Source of the DNA: Pedobacter sp. MC2016-05
Lineage (GTDB): Bacteria > Bacteroidota > Bacteroidia > Sphingobacteriales > Sphingobacteriaceae
DNA length: 64,000 nucleotides
Reading direction: 5' to 3'
Assembly: GCF_026239735.1 (NCBI RefSeq)
Contig: NZ_JAPIVT010000005.1
Span: forward strand, 186,001-250,000
The translations under genes and the position numbers were made by a program. The notes below the pieces were generated by a model. That model did no database searches. It was not told the origin of the DNA and was given only the letters and a program-made list of their open reading frames with translations. This document shows, one piece after another, positions 17,627 through 25,391 of the stretch (the stretch's first letter is position 1; each line of letters opens with the position of its first letter).

Positions 17627-17996
17627 TGCAGGTCTATAAGCCGGGTTCTGTTTCCTGATTGCTCAGGATTTCTATCATTAATCCACTATAAACGTTGCCG
17701 TTTATCTCTAACGACCTACCCACTAACATCGGACGGGCAGCCCTACATGCGTTAGCCTATTTGGTCTTTCAACTCTCGGGGTTTACAAACCATTGCAGTC
17801 GCCCGCAATGCTCGTACGCTCTTACCGCACGTTTTCACCCTTACCTCGATTGCTCGGGGCGGTATATTTTCTGTTGCACTGATCCGTAATTCAGGTTTTC
17901 AATCCTGAACTCCTTTCCGTTAGAAAGCGAGATGCCCTGCGTTGCCCGGACTTTCCTCTCTCCCGATGAATCGGAACAGCGATAGAACAACCTGCA
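17627..17996 (-). ncRNA. rnpB: RNase P RNA
   Basis: The catalytic RNA of RNase P, which trims the 5' ends of tRNA precursors. On the minus strand the 5' end begins TGCAGGT and the 3' end is ACCTGCA, which pair as helix P1, giving about 370 bases. Close to the 5' end is the conserved core GAGGAAAGTCCGGGC, and close to the 3' end ACAGAACCCGGCTTATAGAC, both hallmarks of bacterial RNase P RNA. The 3' end is followed by a T-run (TTTTTTTGTTTTT on the minus strand) that serves as terminator. Short open frames across this interval are by-products. It lies just downstream of the cytochrome c gene, on the same strand. Confidence 0.96.
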
Positions 17997-18045
17997 TTTT
18001 GCGCAAAGATGGGCTTTTTAAGTCAAATTATTTGAAGAAGTTTGA

Positions 18046-18468
18046 TTATTTACAATTTTGCAATTGTGTAGAAACCTGTGAGTAGGGAACAAAACCTTGA
18101 TTATTCCCGAACGAATTGGTAACAAAAACCATTACCTGAGCCACATCGATATCTGCCAATTCAGGGAAGCCCGGCATTTTTTCCTGGTATTCTTTACCGT
18201 GAATGGTCATTTTTTCATCCGTTCCATTTCTAATAATGCAAGCAAGACGCTTTTTATTGGATTTTAAGAAAACTGAATCAGTTAAAGGAGGAGCGAGCTG
18301 ACCTAAACCTTCGCCATTTTCACCATGACAGTTCTGGCATTTTGCTTTGTAAATATCTTTTCCATTAGACATATAGTTTTGCAAGTCGATCGTTTCCTGG
18401 TTTTGGCAAGAAACAATAATGGCGACAACTGAAAGTAAAAAAATGGAGTTAATGATGTATTTGCGCAT
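18046..18468 (-). CDS. Class I c-type cytochrome lipoprotein
   Basis: This 140-residue protein has a lipoprotein signal (VVAIIVSC, Cys21) and one haem-binding motif CQNCH (Cys44, Cys47, His48). The likely second axial ligand is Met98 in KMPGF. It is a single-domain cytochrome c of the cbb3/SoxX-like size, anchored to a membrane on the periplasmic side. It is the last gene of the copper/haem cluster and stands 93 bases after the SCO gene, with a dispersed repeat in the gap. Association with SCO suggests electron delivery linked to a terminal oxidase, but no oxidase gene is in the window. Confidence 0.9.
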   Translation of the reverse strand: MRKYIINSIFLLSVVAIIVSCQNQETIDLQNYMSNGKDIYKAKCQNCHGENGEGLGQLAPPLTDSVFLKSNKKRLACIIRNGTDEKMTIHGKEYQEKMPGFPELADIDVAQVMVFVTNSFGNNQGFVPYSQVSTQLQNCK

Positions 18469-18485
18469 GGATTTTTATTTAATGT

Positions 18486-18558
18486 CAACCACAGACAAGG
18501 AAAGATGAACACAGATTTAGTATTGTTATCTGTGGTTATCCTTTTTATCTGTGGTTAA
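18486..18558 (+). repeat. Dispersed repeat A, copy 2 (short form)
   Basis: Starts CAACCACAGA and ends ATCTGTGGTTAA, with GAACACAGATTT and a second TTATCTGTGGTTATC inside. The right end matches copy 1. It fills most of the 93-base gap between the SCO and cytochrome c genes. Confidence 0.6.
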
Positions 18559-18561
18559 AAT

Positions 18562-19212
18562 TTATTTTTTATACTCTGCTAATAAAACCGGAATATCTTT
18601 TTTCAACTGTTCAACCTGTTCTTCCTTTGTGCCGTCATAAGCGCCGCGAATCCTGCGATCTTTATCAACCAGGACTAAATATCCCTGGTGAATATAACCA
18701 TCTTTTGCTGTGCTATCTTCGCCAACCGCTACCAGGTAGTTTTTCTCCGCAAGCGTGTACACACTGTCTTTACTTCCATAAAGAAATTGCCATTTCGGTC
18801 CATCAACACCGAGTTTCTTTGCATATTTTTTAAGTGCCGAAGGTTTATCGTATTTAAAGTCAATAGTGTGTGATACAAACATCACATCAGGGTTGGTTTT
18901 AAATTCGTTGTAAACCGTCATCAAATTACGATGCATGGTTGGGCAGATGGTGGTACAAGAGGTAAAGAAAAAATCGGCTACATAAACTTTTCCGTCAGTA
19001 ACGTTATTAGTCGTAATCACACTATCTTGATTAAGGAAAGACCAATTTGGAATGGTTTGATAAACCGTGTCTATCTTTTCAACACCTGCAGCATCTCTAA
19101 CGGTTTCCGCATGTCGTTCGCCATAAAACGGAAGTTTCTTTTCTTGCTGACAAGATGAAAATAAGGTGATTGATAGCATACAAACGGCTATCGAAGAAAT
19201 CAATTTATTCAT
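18562..19212 (-). CDS. SCO1/SenC-family copper chaperone lipoprotein
   Basis: This 216-residue protein has a lipoprotein signal (SITLFSSC, Cys21) and a thioredoxin fold. The copper site of SCO proteins is present: Cys86 and Cys90 in TSCTTICPTM, and His175 in YIHQGYLV. SCO proteins deliver copper to, or reduce the cysteines of, the CuA site of cytochrome oxidase; some act in broader copper handling. It is encoded between the cytochrome c gene and the MbnP/MbnH group on the same strand, with a 157-base gap upstream, which supports a copper-related role for the whole cluster. The family call is secure; the client is not known. Confidence 0.93.
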   Translation of the reverse strand: MNKLISSIAVCMLSITLFSSCQQEKKLPFYGERHAETVRDAAGVEKIDTVYQTIPNWSFLNQDSVITTNNVTDGKVYVADFFFTSCTTICPTMHRNLMTVYNEFKTNPDVMFVSHTIDFKYDKPSALKKYAKKLGVDGPKWQFLYGSKDSVYTLAEKNYLVAVGEDSTAKDGYIHQGYLVLVDKDRRIRGAYDGTKEEQVEQLKKDIPVLLAEYKK

Positions 19213-19369
19213 GATGATTTTATTAAAATGTAAATATACAACCTCTAGTATAAAGGATGGGATTAATTGTTCTTTTGTTGCCAGTTCAAATCGTTTCCCG
19301 CCGATTGAATGAAATGCTTGATGATTTTATAAATGGTTTTTGCAAATCTTTCCATCAGCGGGAAAACAA

Positions 19370-19825
19370 TTAGTGCTTATGATTTTTCATTTCTGTGGTT
19401 TCTACAGATTTGATATTGTAATTTTTCAAAACCGAATCTGATACCTTTGTTACTTGGATATACTGGTCTTCAATGGCTCTCACTTTAATCATCTGCAATT
19501 TGTAGTACGCCATGTTTTCTTGCTCATTTTTACCTCTAAAATCATCTTTAAAGAAATGCATCCAATCCATCATGCGCTCGTCAGCTTTGTTTAATTGATT
19601 AATCAGGTTAGCCATTTTAAGAGAATCTTCCAAAGATTTGATTCTTCCACTTTTCAGTATAGAATCTAATTTGATTCTGTTTTTCACTACTTTCTCCCCA
19701 TCCATCATCAGTTTGTCGTGAATGTTTAGTACCTCTTTCTTTACCGCATTTGCATCTGGTTCTGTTTTACAAGCAGCGAAAAACAGAAGCATTAGGCCCA
19801 ATTGTATTATTATGAATTTTTTCAT
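19370..19825 (-). CDS. Helical lipoprotein of unknown function in the copper/haem cluster
   Basis: This 151-residue protein has a lipoprotein signal (MLLFFAAC, Cys19) and is otherwise almost all amphipathic helix, probably a coiled-coil bundle. Met and His are frequent (KLMMDGEK, ERMMDWMHFF, MKNHKH at the C-terminus), a pattern often seen in periplasmic copper proteins but not proof of binding. It lies nine bases after the outer-membrane protein gene and so is in the same operon as MbnP and MbnH. I recognise no named family with certainty; Bacteroidota annotations often call such short helical lipoproteins by unhelpful names. Confidence 0.75.
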   Translation of the reverse strand: MKKFIIIQLGLMLLFFAACKTEPDANAVKKEVLNIHDKLMMDGEKVVKNRIKLDSILKSGRIKSLEDSLKMANLINQLNKADERMMDWMHFFKDDFRGKNEQENMAYYKLQMIKVRAIEDQYIQVTKVSDSVLKNYNIKSVETTEMKNHKH

Positions 19826-19834
19826 TTTCGTTTT

Positions 19835-20812
19835 TTAAAAATTGTAAGTTATTCCTAAATGAACGCGTCCAGCGCTCATCGGGTGATCAGTTTCGGCTTC
19901 CCAAATATTTTTCTGTAAACCAGCATTTAAGGCCATGTTTTTGTAAAAAACATCTACACCTACGCCACCCATTAAATTATTCATTACATGTTCTCCGGTT
20001 TTAATACCCTGGTATTTTTCTCCGCCAGAATATTCATAGAAGAACTGTGCTGAAGGCATTACTTGTACATCTTTTCCAACGCTTTGGGTATAAAAAATAT
20101 TCAGAAAACTGGTTGTGCTGTTTGCAATCCCCTCATCACGGCTATTGGTTCCATTCACTTTGTAGGAGGTGTTTAAACTTGCCCCAAACTTTCCTAAACC
20201 AACAATATAATTTAGGTATACAAATCCATCTGTACTGCCCGTTCCAGCCTGCATCAGAGATGAATATCGAATTCCTTCGTTATTTTTGAAATCGTTTTTC
20301 CCTGTGGGAAGTTTTACACCTATACCGGCAATTAACTGCTGCTTAAAGTTATTTTCCAATTGCTGTACAAGGTGATACCCTGCGTAAAGGTTTACATCAC
20401 CTATGCCAGAAATAGATGAGGTATAACCATTGTATCTTTCGCTATTGGAAACATATGGTAAAATTGCATTAATTTCCAGGCGACTAATAATGAAATATCT
20501 CCCTCTAATTTCCATTGAACGATATAACTCATAATCTGCCTGATTTCCGGCGTGGCCAGTTATCGGTGAATTTTGTTCCCTTGCGGGGATAAAGAATTTA
20601 CCTCCTGTAGGAAATAAAGAATGATTTTGACCATCATAACCGTTAAAAGAACGATAGCGATAAAGAAGACTAATGCTATTGCGGTTAAAATAGGGGGTAA
20701 TCCCCATAAAACAGCCACAAATGTCGCAGGCGAATGTTTGGCTACCTACCAAAACAAATAGTAGAATTAATATTTTACGATTCACTATATAATGTATTTT
20801 TAATAAACTCAT
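19835..20812 (-). CDS. Predicted outer-membrane beta-barrel protein with CDICGC motif
   Basis: This 325-residue protein has a signal peptide ending SQTFA, and the mature chain begins at once with CDICGCF, a CxxCxC arrangement. The rest is rich in alternating aromatic and polar residues (ISLLYRYRSFNGYDG, YELYRSMEIRGRYFIISR) and ends in an aromatic residue (VHLGITYNF), as outer-membrane barrels do. A transporter role is plausible; copper is the natural guess from the neighbours. The ATG at 20812 overlaps the di-haem gene by 38 bases; a GTG at 20785 would shorten the overlap to 11 bases and give the tidier signal peptide, so the true start is uncertain. Confidence 0.8.
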   Translation of the reverse strand: MSLLKIHYIVNRKILILLFVLVGSQTFACDICGCFMGITPYFNRNSISLLYRYRSFNGYDGQNHSLFPTGGKFFIPAREQNSPITGHAGNQADYELYRSMEIRGRYFIISRLEINAILPYVSNSERYNGYTSSISGIGDVNLYAGYHLVQQLENNFKQQLIAGIGVKLPTGKNDFKNNEGIRYSSLMQAGTGSTDGFVYLNYIVGLGKFGASLNTSYKVNGTNSRDEGIANSTTSFLNIFYTQSVGKDVQVMPSAQFFYEYSGGEKYQGIKTGEHVMNNLMGGVGVDVFYKNMALNAGLQKNIWEAETDHPMSAGRVHLGITYNF

Positions 20813-21812
20813 TGTCTGTTAATGTTTTTAGAAATGATTTGATTTGATCTTTTTCAGTATCATTTAACCTGATTCCGCCTCTCAAACTTTTATCTAGATT
20901 CGGGGAATTCTTCACTCCAGAATTATAATGTTCAAGCACCTCATCCAGATTATAAAATCGGCCATCATGCATATACGGACCCGTGTATTCAATGTTACGT
21001 AACGTTGGAACGCGAAATGTTCCAAAGTCGGCAGCCGCACCGGTTATATGCGAACGCCCTTCATCTAGACTAACCAAATCCAGCCCATTGCTTCGGTAAG
21101 AAAAATCGGTAAAGAGTGGCTCTGCATGGCAGGATGAACATTTTTCTTTAAATAAATTGTAACCTGCCAACTCCGTTGTTGTAAAAGTGAAGCCTTTTTC
21201 TTTTCGCATTATCTTATCATATTTGGAATTTCCTGATACCAAAACCCCCATAAAATGAGCAATCGATTTTAGTACTTTTTGCGAATTGATATCGCTAGAA
21301 CCGAACGCTTTTTTGAATAATTCGGGATAAGGCTGTGTGTTTTGCAAAAACGATACAACTGTTTCTAAATCGGTCTTCATCTCACAGGCATCTGTAAAAG
21401 CATTTAAGGGAGATGTTTCGAGGTTTTTTACCCCACCATCCCAAAAGAAAGCCTTTTGCCAGGCCAGGTTGAAAAGAGGTGGAGCATTCCTTTTGCCCTG
21501 ACAATTATCTACACCATGGCTCACTTTGTGATCAAGATTTGCAAATGCAGCAAACTGCTGGTGGCAACTTCCACATGAAATACTTTTGTTAGCAGATAAC
21601 CGGGCGTCGTAGAATAATTTTTTACCCAATGCAAAACCCGCATTAGTCAGCTGGTTTTCTTCGAAATTGTATGCCGGCTCAGGAAAATTAGCAGGAATAG
21701 AAAATATTATTTTTTCCTCTTCTGGAGATATCCCTGCTTCTTTTTTGCTGCAGGCGTACATTAATGCAATGCTTAAGAAAAGCATTGCAAAAACGTTTAA
21801 TTTACGCCTCAT
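20775..21812 (-). CDS. Di-haem cytochrome c peroxidase / MbnH-like lipoprotein
   Basis: This 345-residue lipoprotein (LMYAC, Cys21) carries two haem c sites: CGSCH (Cys80, Cys83, His84) and CSSCH (Cys225, Cys228, His229), with the family block TGPYMHDGRFYNLDEVLEHY near the C-terminus. This is the bacterial cytochrome c peroxidase/MauG superfamily. It lies one base downstream of an MbnP gene; the MbnP-MbnH pairing is established elsewhere as a copper-protein maturation module in which the di-haem enzyme oxidises a Trp of MbnP. Here the pairing makes the MbnH-type role more likely than plain H2O2 removal. Substrate specificity cannot be proven from sequence. Confidence 0.9.
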   Translation of the reverse strand: MRRKLNVFAMLFLSIALMYACSKKEAGISPEEEKIIFSIPANFPEPAYNFEENQLTNAGFALGKKLFYDARLSANKSISCGSCHQQFAAFANLDHKVSHGVDNCQGKRNAPPLFNLAWQKAFFWDGGVKNLETSPLNAFTDACEMKTDLETVVSFLQNTQPYPELFKKAFGSSDINSQKVLKSIAHFMGVLVSGNSKYDKIMRKEKGFTFTTTELAGYNLFKEKCSSCHAEPLFTDFSYRSNGLDLVSLDEGRSHITGAAADFGTFRVPTLRNIEYTGPYMHDGRFYNLDEVLEHYNSGVKNSPNLDKSLRGGIRLNDTEKDQIKSFLKTLTDNEFIKNTLYSES

Positions 21813-21813
21813 A

Positions 21814-22584
21814 TTAATTGTGTATGTGGTCTAAACGGAATAACCCTTTCGCATAATTATTTGCTACTACAACGGAGTTGGCGCCGCCCATTGTAAAATT
21901 TAAGGTTGCAAAACTAACATCACTAACGCCTGTAAATAGGGATGCAGCATTTACAATAAAGTGCATATTGGGTTTGGCATCAGTTCGAATTCTTAACGGA
22001 TTTGCTGCGTTAATTTCTGCTGAAAAAGTTCTAATGGTATTATTTGGATCGATAACACCACCAATATGGAAGGTGATGGCATTGTTCGTAGCTGTCGATT
22101 GTGGCGAAGTTCCTTCTAATTTTACAAAAATATAACCGCTATTCCAGGTCCAGAACATGCCGTTAATTGGATCCAATGCACCGGTTTGAGCACCAGCAAA
22201 ATTTCTGGCATAATCAATGCCGATTGTATATTCGATTTTATCATAATCTCCAGTCGGAACATTATTTAAGGTGATCATCTTTGAGTCACTTTTCGATTCA
22301 TCAATAAGAAAATAACTTTCTGGTATCAGATAAGTAGTTCCATCAGCTTTGCTTAACTTAATATTGCTGACATAATATTTGAATACGTTGATTTTGAAAT
22401 CTTCGCCCTTAGCATTTTTGTAGTTTTTTGTATTTAGAGCTAATTCAGCACCATTAACCTGATGTTCGAATTCGATTGTAAAGCTTGACTTTGTATCTGC
22501 TGTTATTTCATCGCCGCTTTTTTTACAAGAGGATAAAAGCATAATTGGGCATAATAATGCCAATAGATATTGATGTAATTTCAT
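21814..22584 (-). CDS. MbnP-family copper-binding lipoprotein
   Basis: This 256-residue protein has a lipoprotein signal (MLLSSC, Cys20) and an all-beta mature part. MbnP-family features are visible: FTIEFEHQVNGAELAL, VFKYYVSNIKL, YTIGIDYARN, MFWTWNSGYIFVKLEG and AITFHIGG. In characterised MbnP a tryptophan is turned into kynurenine by the partner di-haem MbnH and takes part in copper binding; the WTW in this protein is a candidate region. It is the first gene of the tight operon with MbnH (one-base gap). Upstream, a 199-base gap carries an inverted-repeat element before the small Cys/His protein gene. Confidence 0.88.
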   Translation of the reverse strand: MKLHQYLLALLCPIMLLSSCKKSGDEITADTKSSFTIEFEHQVNGAELALNTKNYKNAKGEDFKINVFKYYVSNIKLSKADGTTYLIPESYFLIDESKSDSKMITLNNVPTGDYDKIEYTIGIDYARNFAGAQTGALDPINGMFWTWNSGYIFVKLEGTSPQSTATNNAITFHIGGVIDPNNTIRTFSAEINAANPLRIRTDAKPNMHFIVNAASLFTGVSDVSFATLNFTMGGANSVVVANNYAKGLFRLDHIHN

Positions 22585-22619
22585 TGTTTGAAAACTGGAA
22601 TAAGTAATTAAATAATTGC

Positions 22620-22732
22620 TGTCATTCTGAATGCAATGAAGAATCTCTAACGTTTTAGCAGAAAACCAGCATTACAGCAGAAGAAAATAATTGTTATTAG
22701 CAATGAGATTCTTCGCAATGCTCGGAATGACA
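22620..22732. repeat. Imperfect long inverted repeat (dispersed repeat B)
   Basis: The left arm TGTCATTCTGAATGCAATGA continues to AGAATCTC (22620-22647); the right arm begins GAGATTCTTC and ends CGGAATGACA (22705-22732). Outer 11 and inner 10 positions pair, with a mismatched middle and a 57-base loop. This resembles the GTCATTCTGAG...GAAGAATCTC hairpins that are scattered in many Bacteroidota genomes. It lies between MbnP and the small Cys/His protein gene. Confidence 0.7.
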
Positions 22733-22783
22733 ATAGACTAAACCTACGATGGCAAAGCCGCCGCATAGAAAAATAAAATTTAC

Positions 22784-23155
22784 TTAAACCGTTTTCGGTG
22801 GATGAAAAATAGAAACAGAAAGGTCTTTAATTGGTTTTTCGAGATAACCCCGTTCTGATTTGATAATGAAGTATGGAATTTGATGATTGATAGCGGTAAT
22901 CTGAAATTTTGGTTCAGCTTCTACAATTCGTTTGAGATTTTCTTGAGCTTGTTTGTTTTTGCTATCTAAGTCCTTTAGTTTTTTTGCTAAAAAACACTGT
23001 CCATCGCAATGTAATTCAGGATGTTCTTTATTAATACAGAATACACTCGTGATGTACTCTTTGTTCATTTTGTACCCAGAATAAACCACCAGTTGCATCG
23101 CTCCGTTTGAAACCGAGCAAATCACTAAAAGGTATATCAGGATTTTTTTGAACAT
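22784..23155 (-). CDS. Small secreted or anchored Cys/His protein (HCDGQCFLAK motif)
   Basis: This 123-residue protein has an N-terminal hydrophobic segment (MFKKILIYLLVICSVSNGA). The central block is VFCINKEHPELHCDGQCFLAKKL, which holds three Cys and two His in 18 residues and looks like a metal-binding or redox loop. It ends IFHPPKTV. Short Bacteroidota proteins with this pattern (CxNK...CxGxC.L.K) tend to be found near metal-uptake genes; I know no assigned function. It is on the same strand as, and 199 bases upstream of, MbnP, so it may be the first gene of the copper cluster or a separately transcribed partner. Confidence 0.75.
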   Translation of the reverse strand: MFKKILIYLLVICSVSNGAMQLVVYSGYKMNKEYITSVFCINKEHPELHCDGQCFLAKKLKDLDSKNKQAQENLKRIVEAEPKFQITAINHQIPYFIIKSERGYLEKPIKDLSVSIFHPPKTV

Positions 23156-23317
23156 TATATTTGCTGCAAAAGTATTAAAGAAAATGATTGAAGCAAAGAA
23201 AAGAAAGTCATTTTTAAAAAACGTTGATTGAAATCAACAGCAATGAATACCTAATAAAATTGGAATCCAGTGGAGAATCTTTTAATTACCAATAGTAAGA
23301 TTATACTAAATGCCATT

Positions 23318-23347
23318 TATACCCGCCAGTTTCAACTGACGGGTATA
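23318..23347. repeat. Hairpin TATACCCG...CGGGTATA
   Basis: TATACCCG (23318-23325) and CGGGTATA (23340-23347) pair perfectly, with an inner CAGT/ACTG stem and a TTCA loop. No T-run follows on either strand, so it is unlikely to be a terminator. The rest of the 250-base gap 23156-23405 holds the next repeat and otherwise AT-rich sequence. Confidence 0.6.
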
Positions 23348-23351
23348 AAAA

Positions 23352-23400
23352 AACACAGATGAAATTCTTCATCTGTGTTCATCTTTTTTATCTGTGGCTA
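23352..23400. repeat. Dispersed repeat A, copy 3, with a 12-pair hairpin
   Basis: AACACAGATGAA, loop ATTC, TTCATCTGTGTT (23352-23379) is a perfect hairpin. It is followed by CATCTTTTTTATCTGTGGCT, which matches the right ends of copies 1 and 2. It sits just beyond the stop of the phosphohexomutase gene and could also end its transcript. Confidence 0.6.
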
Positions 23401-23405
23401 AAAAC

Positions 23406-25142
23406 CTAAGCCTGCAAATCGGCCATTACAGCTTTAATTTTATCACCCAGCTCTTCATTTACTTTAGCAAAATCCGATCGATCAGCCAATGGTGCATTTA
23501 CGCTGCAGTAAAATTTAATTTTTGGCTCGGTACCACTCGGGCGAGCAGAAACGATACTTCCATCTTCAGTGATAAACTGTAAAACATCAGAAGTTGGATA
23601 ATCCAATTTCGTTATTTTTCCGGTAGTTAAATCAGTTTCCTTGCTCAATTCATAATCTTTTAATACTGAGACTTTAGAACCACCTAGGGTTGCAGGTGGA
23701 TTCTCACGGAATTTCACCATCATGGCTTTAATTTCTTCAGCACCGGTTTTACCTTTTTTAGTCAATGAAACTAAATCTTCTTTATACAAGCCATATTCAA
23801 CATACATATCTAACAAAGCATTGTACAAACTTGCTCCCTTATCTTTATAGTAGGCCGTCATTTCTGAAATGAAAGCAGCAGAAACAACCGCATCTTTATC
23901 ACGAACTAAATCGCCAATCAGGTAGCCATAACTTTCTTCACCACCGCCAATAAAATACTTTTTACCTTCTAATTCAGTCATTAACTGACCAATGTATTTA
24001 AATCCAGTTAAGGTATTGTAATAAGTAACATCCTTTTTCTTAGCGATCTCTTCAATAAGGTTCGAGGTCACAATTGTTTTCACAATAAACTGATTACCAT
24101 CTAATTTACCGCTTTCTTCCCATGCAGATAAAAGATAATTGATCAATAAACTTCCAGTTTGATTTCCATTCAATAATACCCATTCGCCATCATTATCTTT
24201 AACAGCTATACCCACGCGATCTGCATCTGGATCAGTTGCCAAAACCAAATCAGCATCAATCTCTTTAGCTTTGTTCATAGCTAAAGTCAAGGCATCTTTT
24301 TCTTCAGGATTTGGATACACGACAGTAGGAAAATTACCATCAGGTTTACTTTGCTCTTCAACAATGGTTACGTTAGTAAAGCCAAATTGTTCCAATGCTT
24401 TTGGCACCAATGTAATTCCGGTACCATGGATAGGAGAGTAAACAATTTTTAAATCGTGCTGTCTTTTAATCGCTTCGGGTGAAATGGAAAGCGCAGTAAT
24501 TCCATCTAAGTAAAGTTTATCTACAGCCTCGCCAATTAACTCAACATTGGCATCAACGCGATCAAATTTAACTTCGTCGATGCTTTTGATTTTATTTACT
24601 TCATCGATAACCAATTTATCATCAGGAGAGGTGAACTGTCCGCCATCTGCTCCATAAGCTTTGTATCCATTATATTCTTTAGGATTATGGGAAGCGGTAA
24701 GCATTACTCCACTTTTGCACCCGAAATGACGGACGGCAAAAGATAACTCGGGAGTTGGTCTTAATGCCTCAAAAAAGTATACGTGAATACCATTTGCTGA
24801 AAAAACATCAGCCGTAATTCCTGCAAAATAATCAGAATTATTTCTGCTATCATGAGCAATGGCTACGCTGATTTTCTCACCCGGGTATTTATTATTCAAA
24901 TAATTTGCTAAACCTTGAGTGGCTGTACCAATAGTATATTTATTGATTCGGTTAGAACCGGCGCCCATTATGCCCCGCAAGCCACCTGTACCAAATTCAA
25001 GGCTTTTATAAAAAGCATCGGTAAGTTCTGTAGTTGCATTTTTATCTACAAGTTCCTGAATTTCAGACTTTGTTTTATCGTCGTAGTTTCCGCTTAACCA
25101 CTGATTTATTGTGGTTTGTGTTGATTGATCAATTGATTGCAT
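23406..25142 (-). CDS. Phosphoglucomutase/phosphomannomutase-type phosphohexomutase
   Basis: This 578-residue enzyme belongs to the alpha-D-phosphohexomutase superfamily and has the full four-domain length. The active-site phosphoserine loop is LTASHNPKEYNG, the metal-binding loop DPDADRVGIAV, the sugar-binding loop GGEESYGYL and the phosphate-binding loop SARPSGTEPKI. It moves phosphate between the 1 and 6 positions of hexoses; the long form with this motif set is usually called PgcA-like and acts mainly on glucose, sometimes on mannose or deoxyribose phosphates. It stands alone on the minus strand, divergent from the aspartokinase gene. Confidence 0.93.
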   Translation of the reverse strand: MQSIDQSTQTTINQWLSGNYDDKTKSEIQELVDKNATTELTDAFYKSLEFGTGGLRGIMGAGSNRINKYTIGTATQGLANYLNNKYPGEKISVAIAHDSRNNSDYFAGITADVFSANGIHVYFFEALRPTPELSFAVRHFGCKSGVMLTASHNPKEYNGYKAYGADGGQFTSPDDKLVIDEVNKIKSIDEVKFDRVDANVELIGEAVDKLYLDGITALSISPEAIKRQHDLKIVYSPIHGTGITLVPKALEQFGFTNVTIVEEQSKPDGNFPTVVYPNPEEKDALTLAMNKAKEIDADLVLATDPDADRVGIAVKDNDGEWVLLNGNQTGSLLINYLLSAWEESGKLDGNQFIVKTIVTSNLIEEIAKKKDVTYYNTLTGFKYIGQLMTELEGKKYFIGGGEESYGYLIGDLVRDKDAVVSAAFISEMTAYYKDKGASLYNALLDMYVEYGLYKEDLVSLTKKGKTGAEEIKAMMVKFRENPPATLGGSKVSVLKDYELSKETDLTTGKITKLDYPTSDVLQFITEDGSIVSARPSGTEPKIKFYCSVNAPLADRSDFAKVNEELGDKIKAVMADLQA

Positions 25143-25317
25143 TGAGCTCTATTTTTAATTTAATATCTGGTGTTGAACAAATTTAATTGGATGAAGTTTT
25201 CTTAAAATATCGAAATTTTAACTAATCCAAATTTTATTTTGTTGAGGATGTTGCTTTTAAGCTGCTTTTGTTTATTTTCACGCCCCGATACAATTATAAG
25301 AAAATCCAGTATTATAA

Positions 25318-25368
25318 ATGGGCCGATTGTAACTTTTTCACAATAATTGTAAAGTTCAGGCGGCTCAT
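25318..25368 (+). promoter_or_regulatory. Putative stem-loop leader before aspartokinase
   Basis: ATGGGCCG (25318-25325) can pair with CGGCTCAT (25361-25368), and AACTTT (25331-25336) with AAAGTT (25351-25356), with an internal loop between. The structure lies 24 bases before the lysC ATG. It matches no riboswitch I recognise; the known lysine riboswitch is much longer. Confidence 0.35.
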
Positions 25369-25391
25369 CCGGTTAACCAATTTATAAATAG

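Noticed and set aside
17695..17889. 64-codon open frame
   Set aside because: It lies wholly inside the RNase P RNA, antisense to it, so it is a by-product.
17627..17996. tmRNA as an alternative for this RNA
   Set aside because: The GAGGAAAGTCCGGGC core and the pairing ends are those of RNase P RNA, and no tRNA-like end or tag frame is present.
23318..23347. Rho-independent terminator
   Set aside because: The stem is perfect, but neither strand has a T-run after it; treated as a repeat hairpin.
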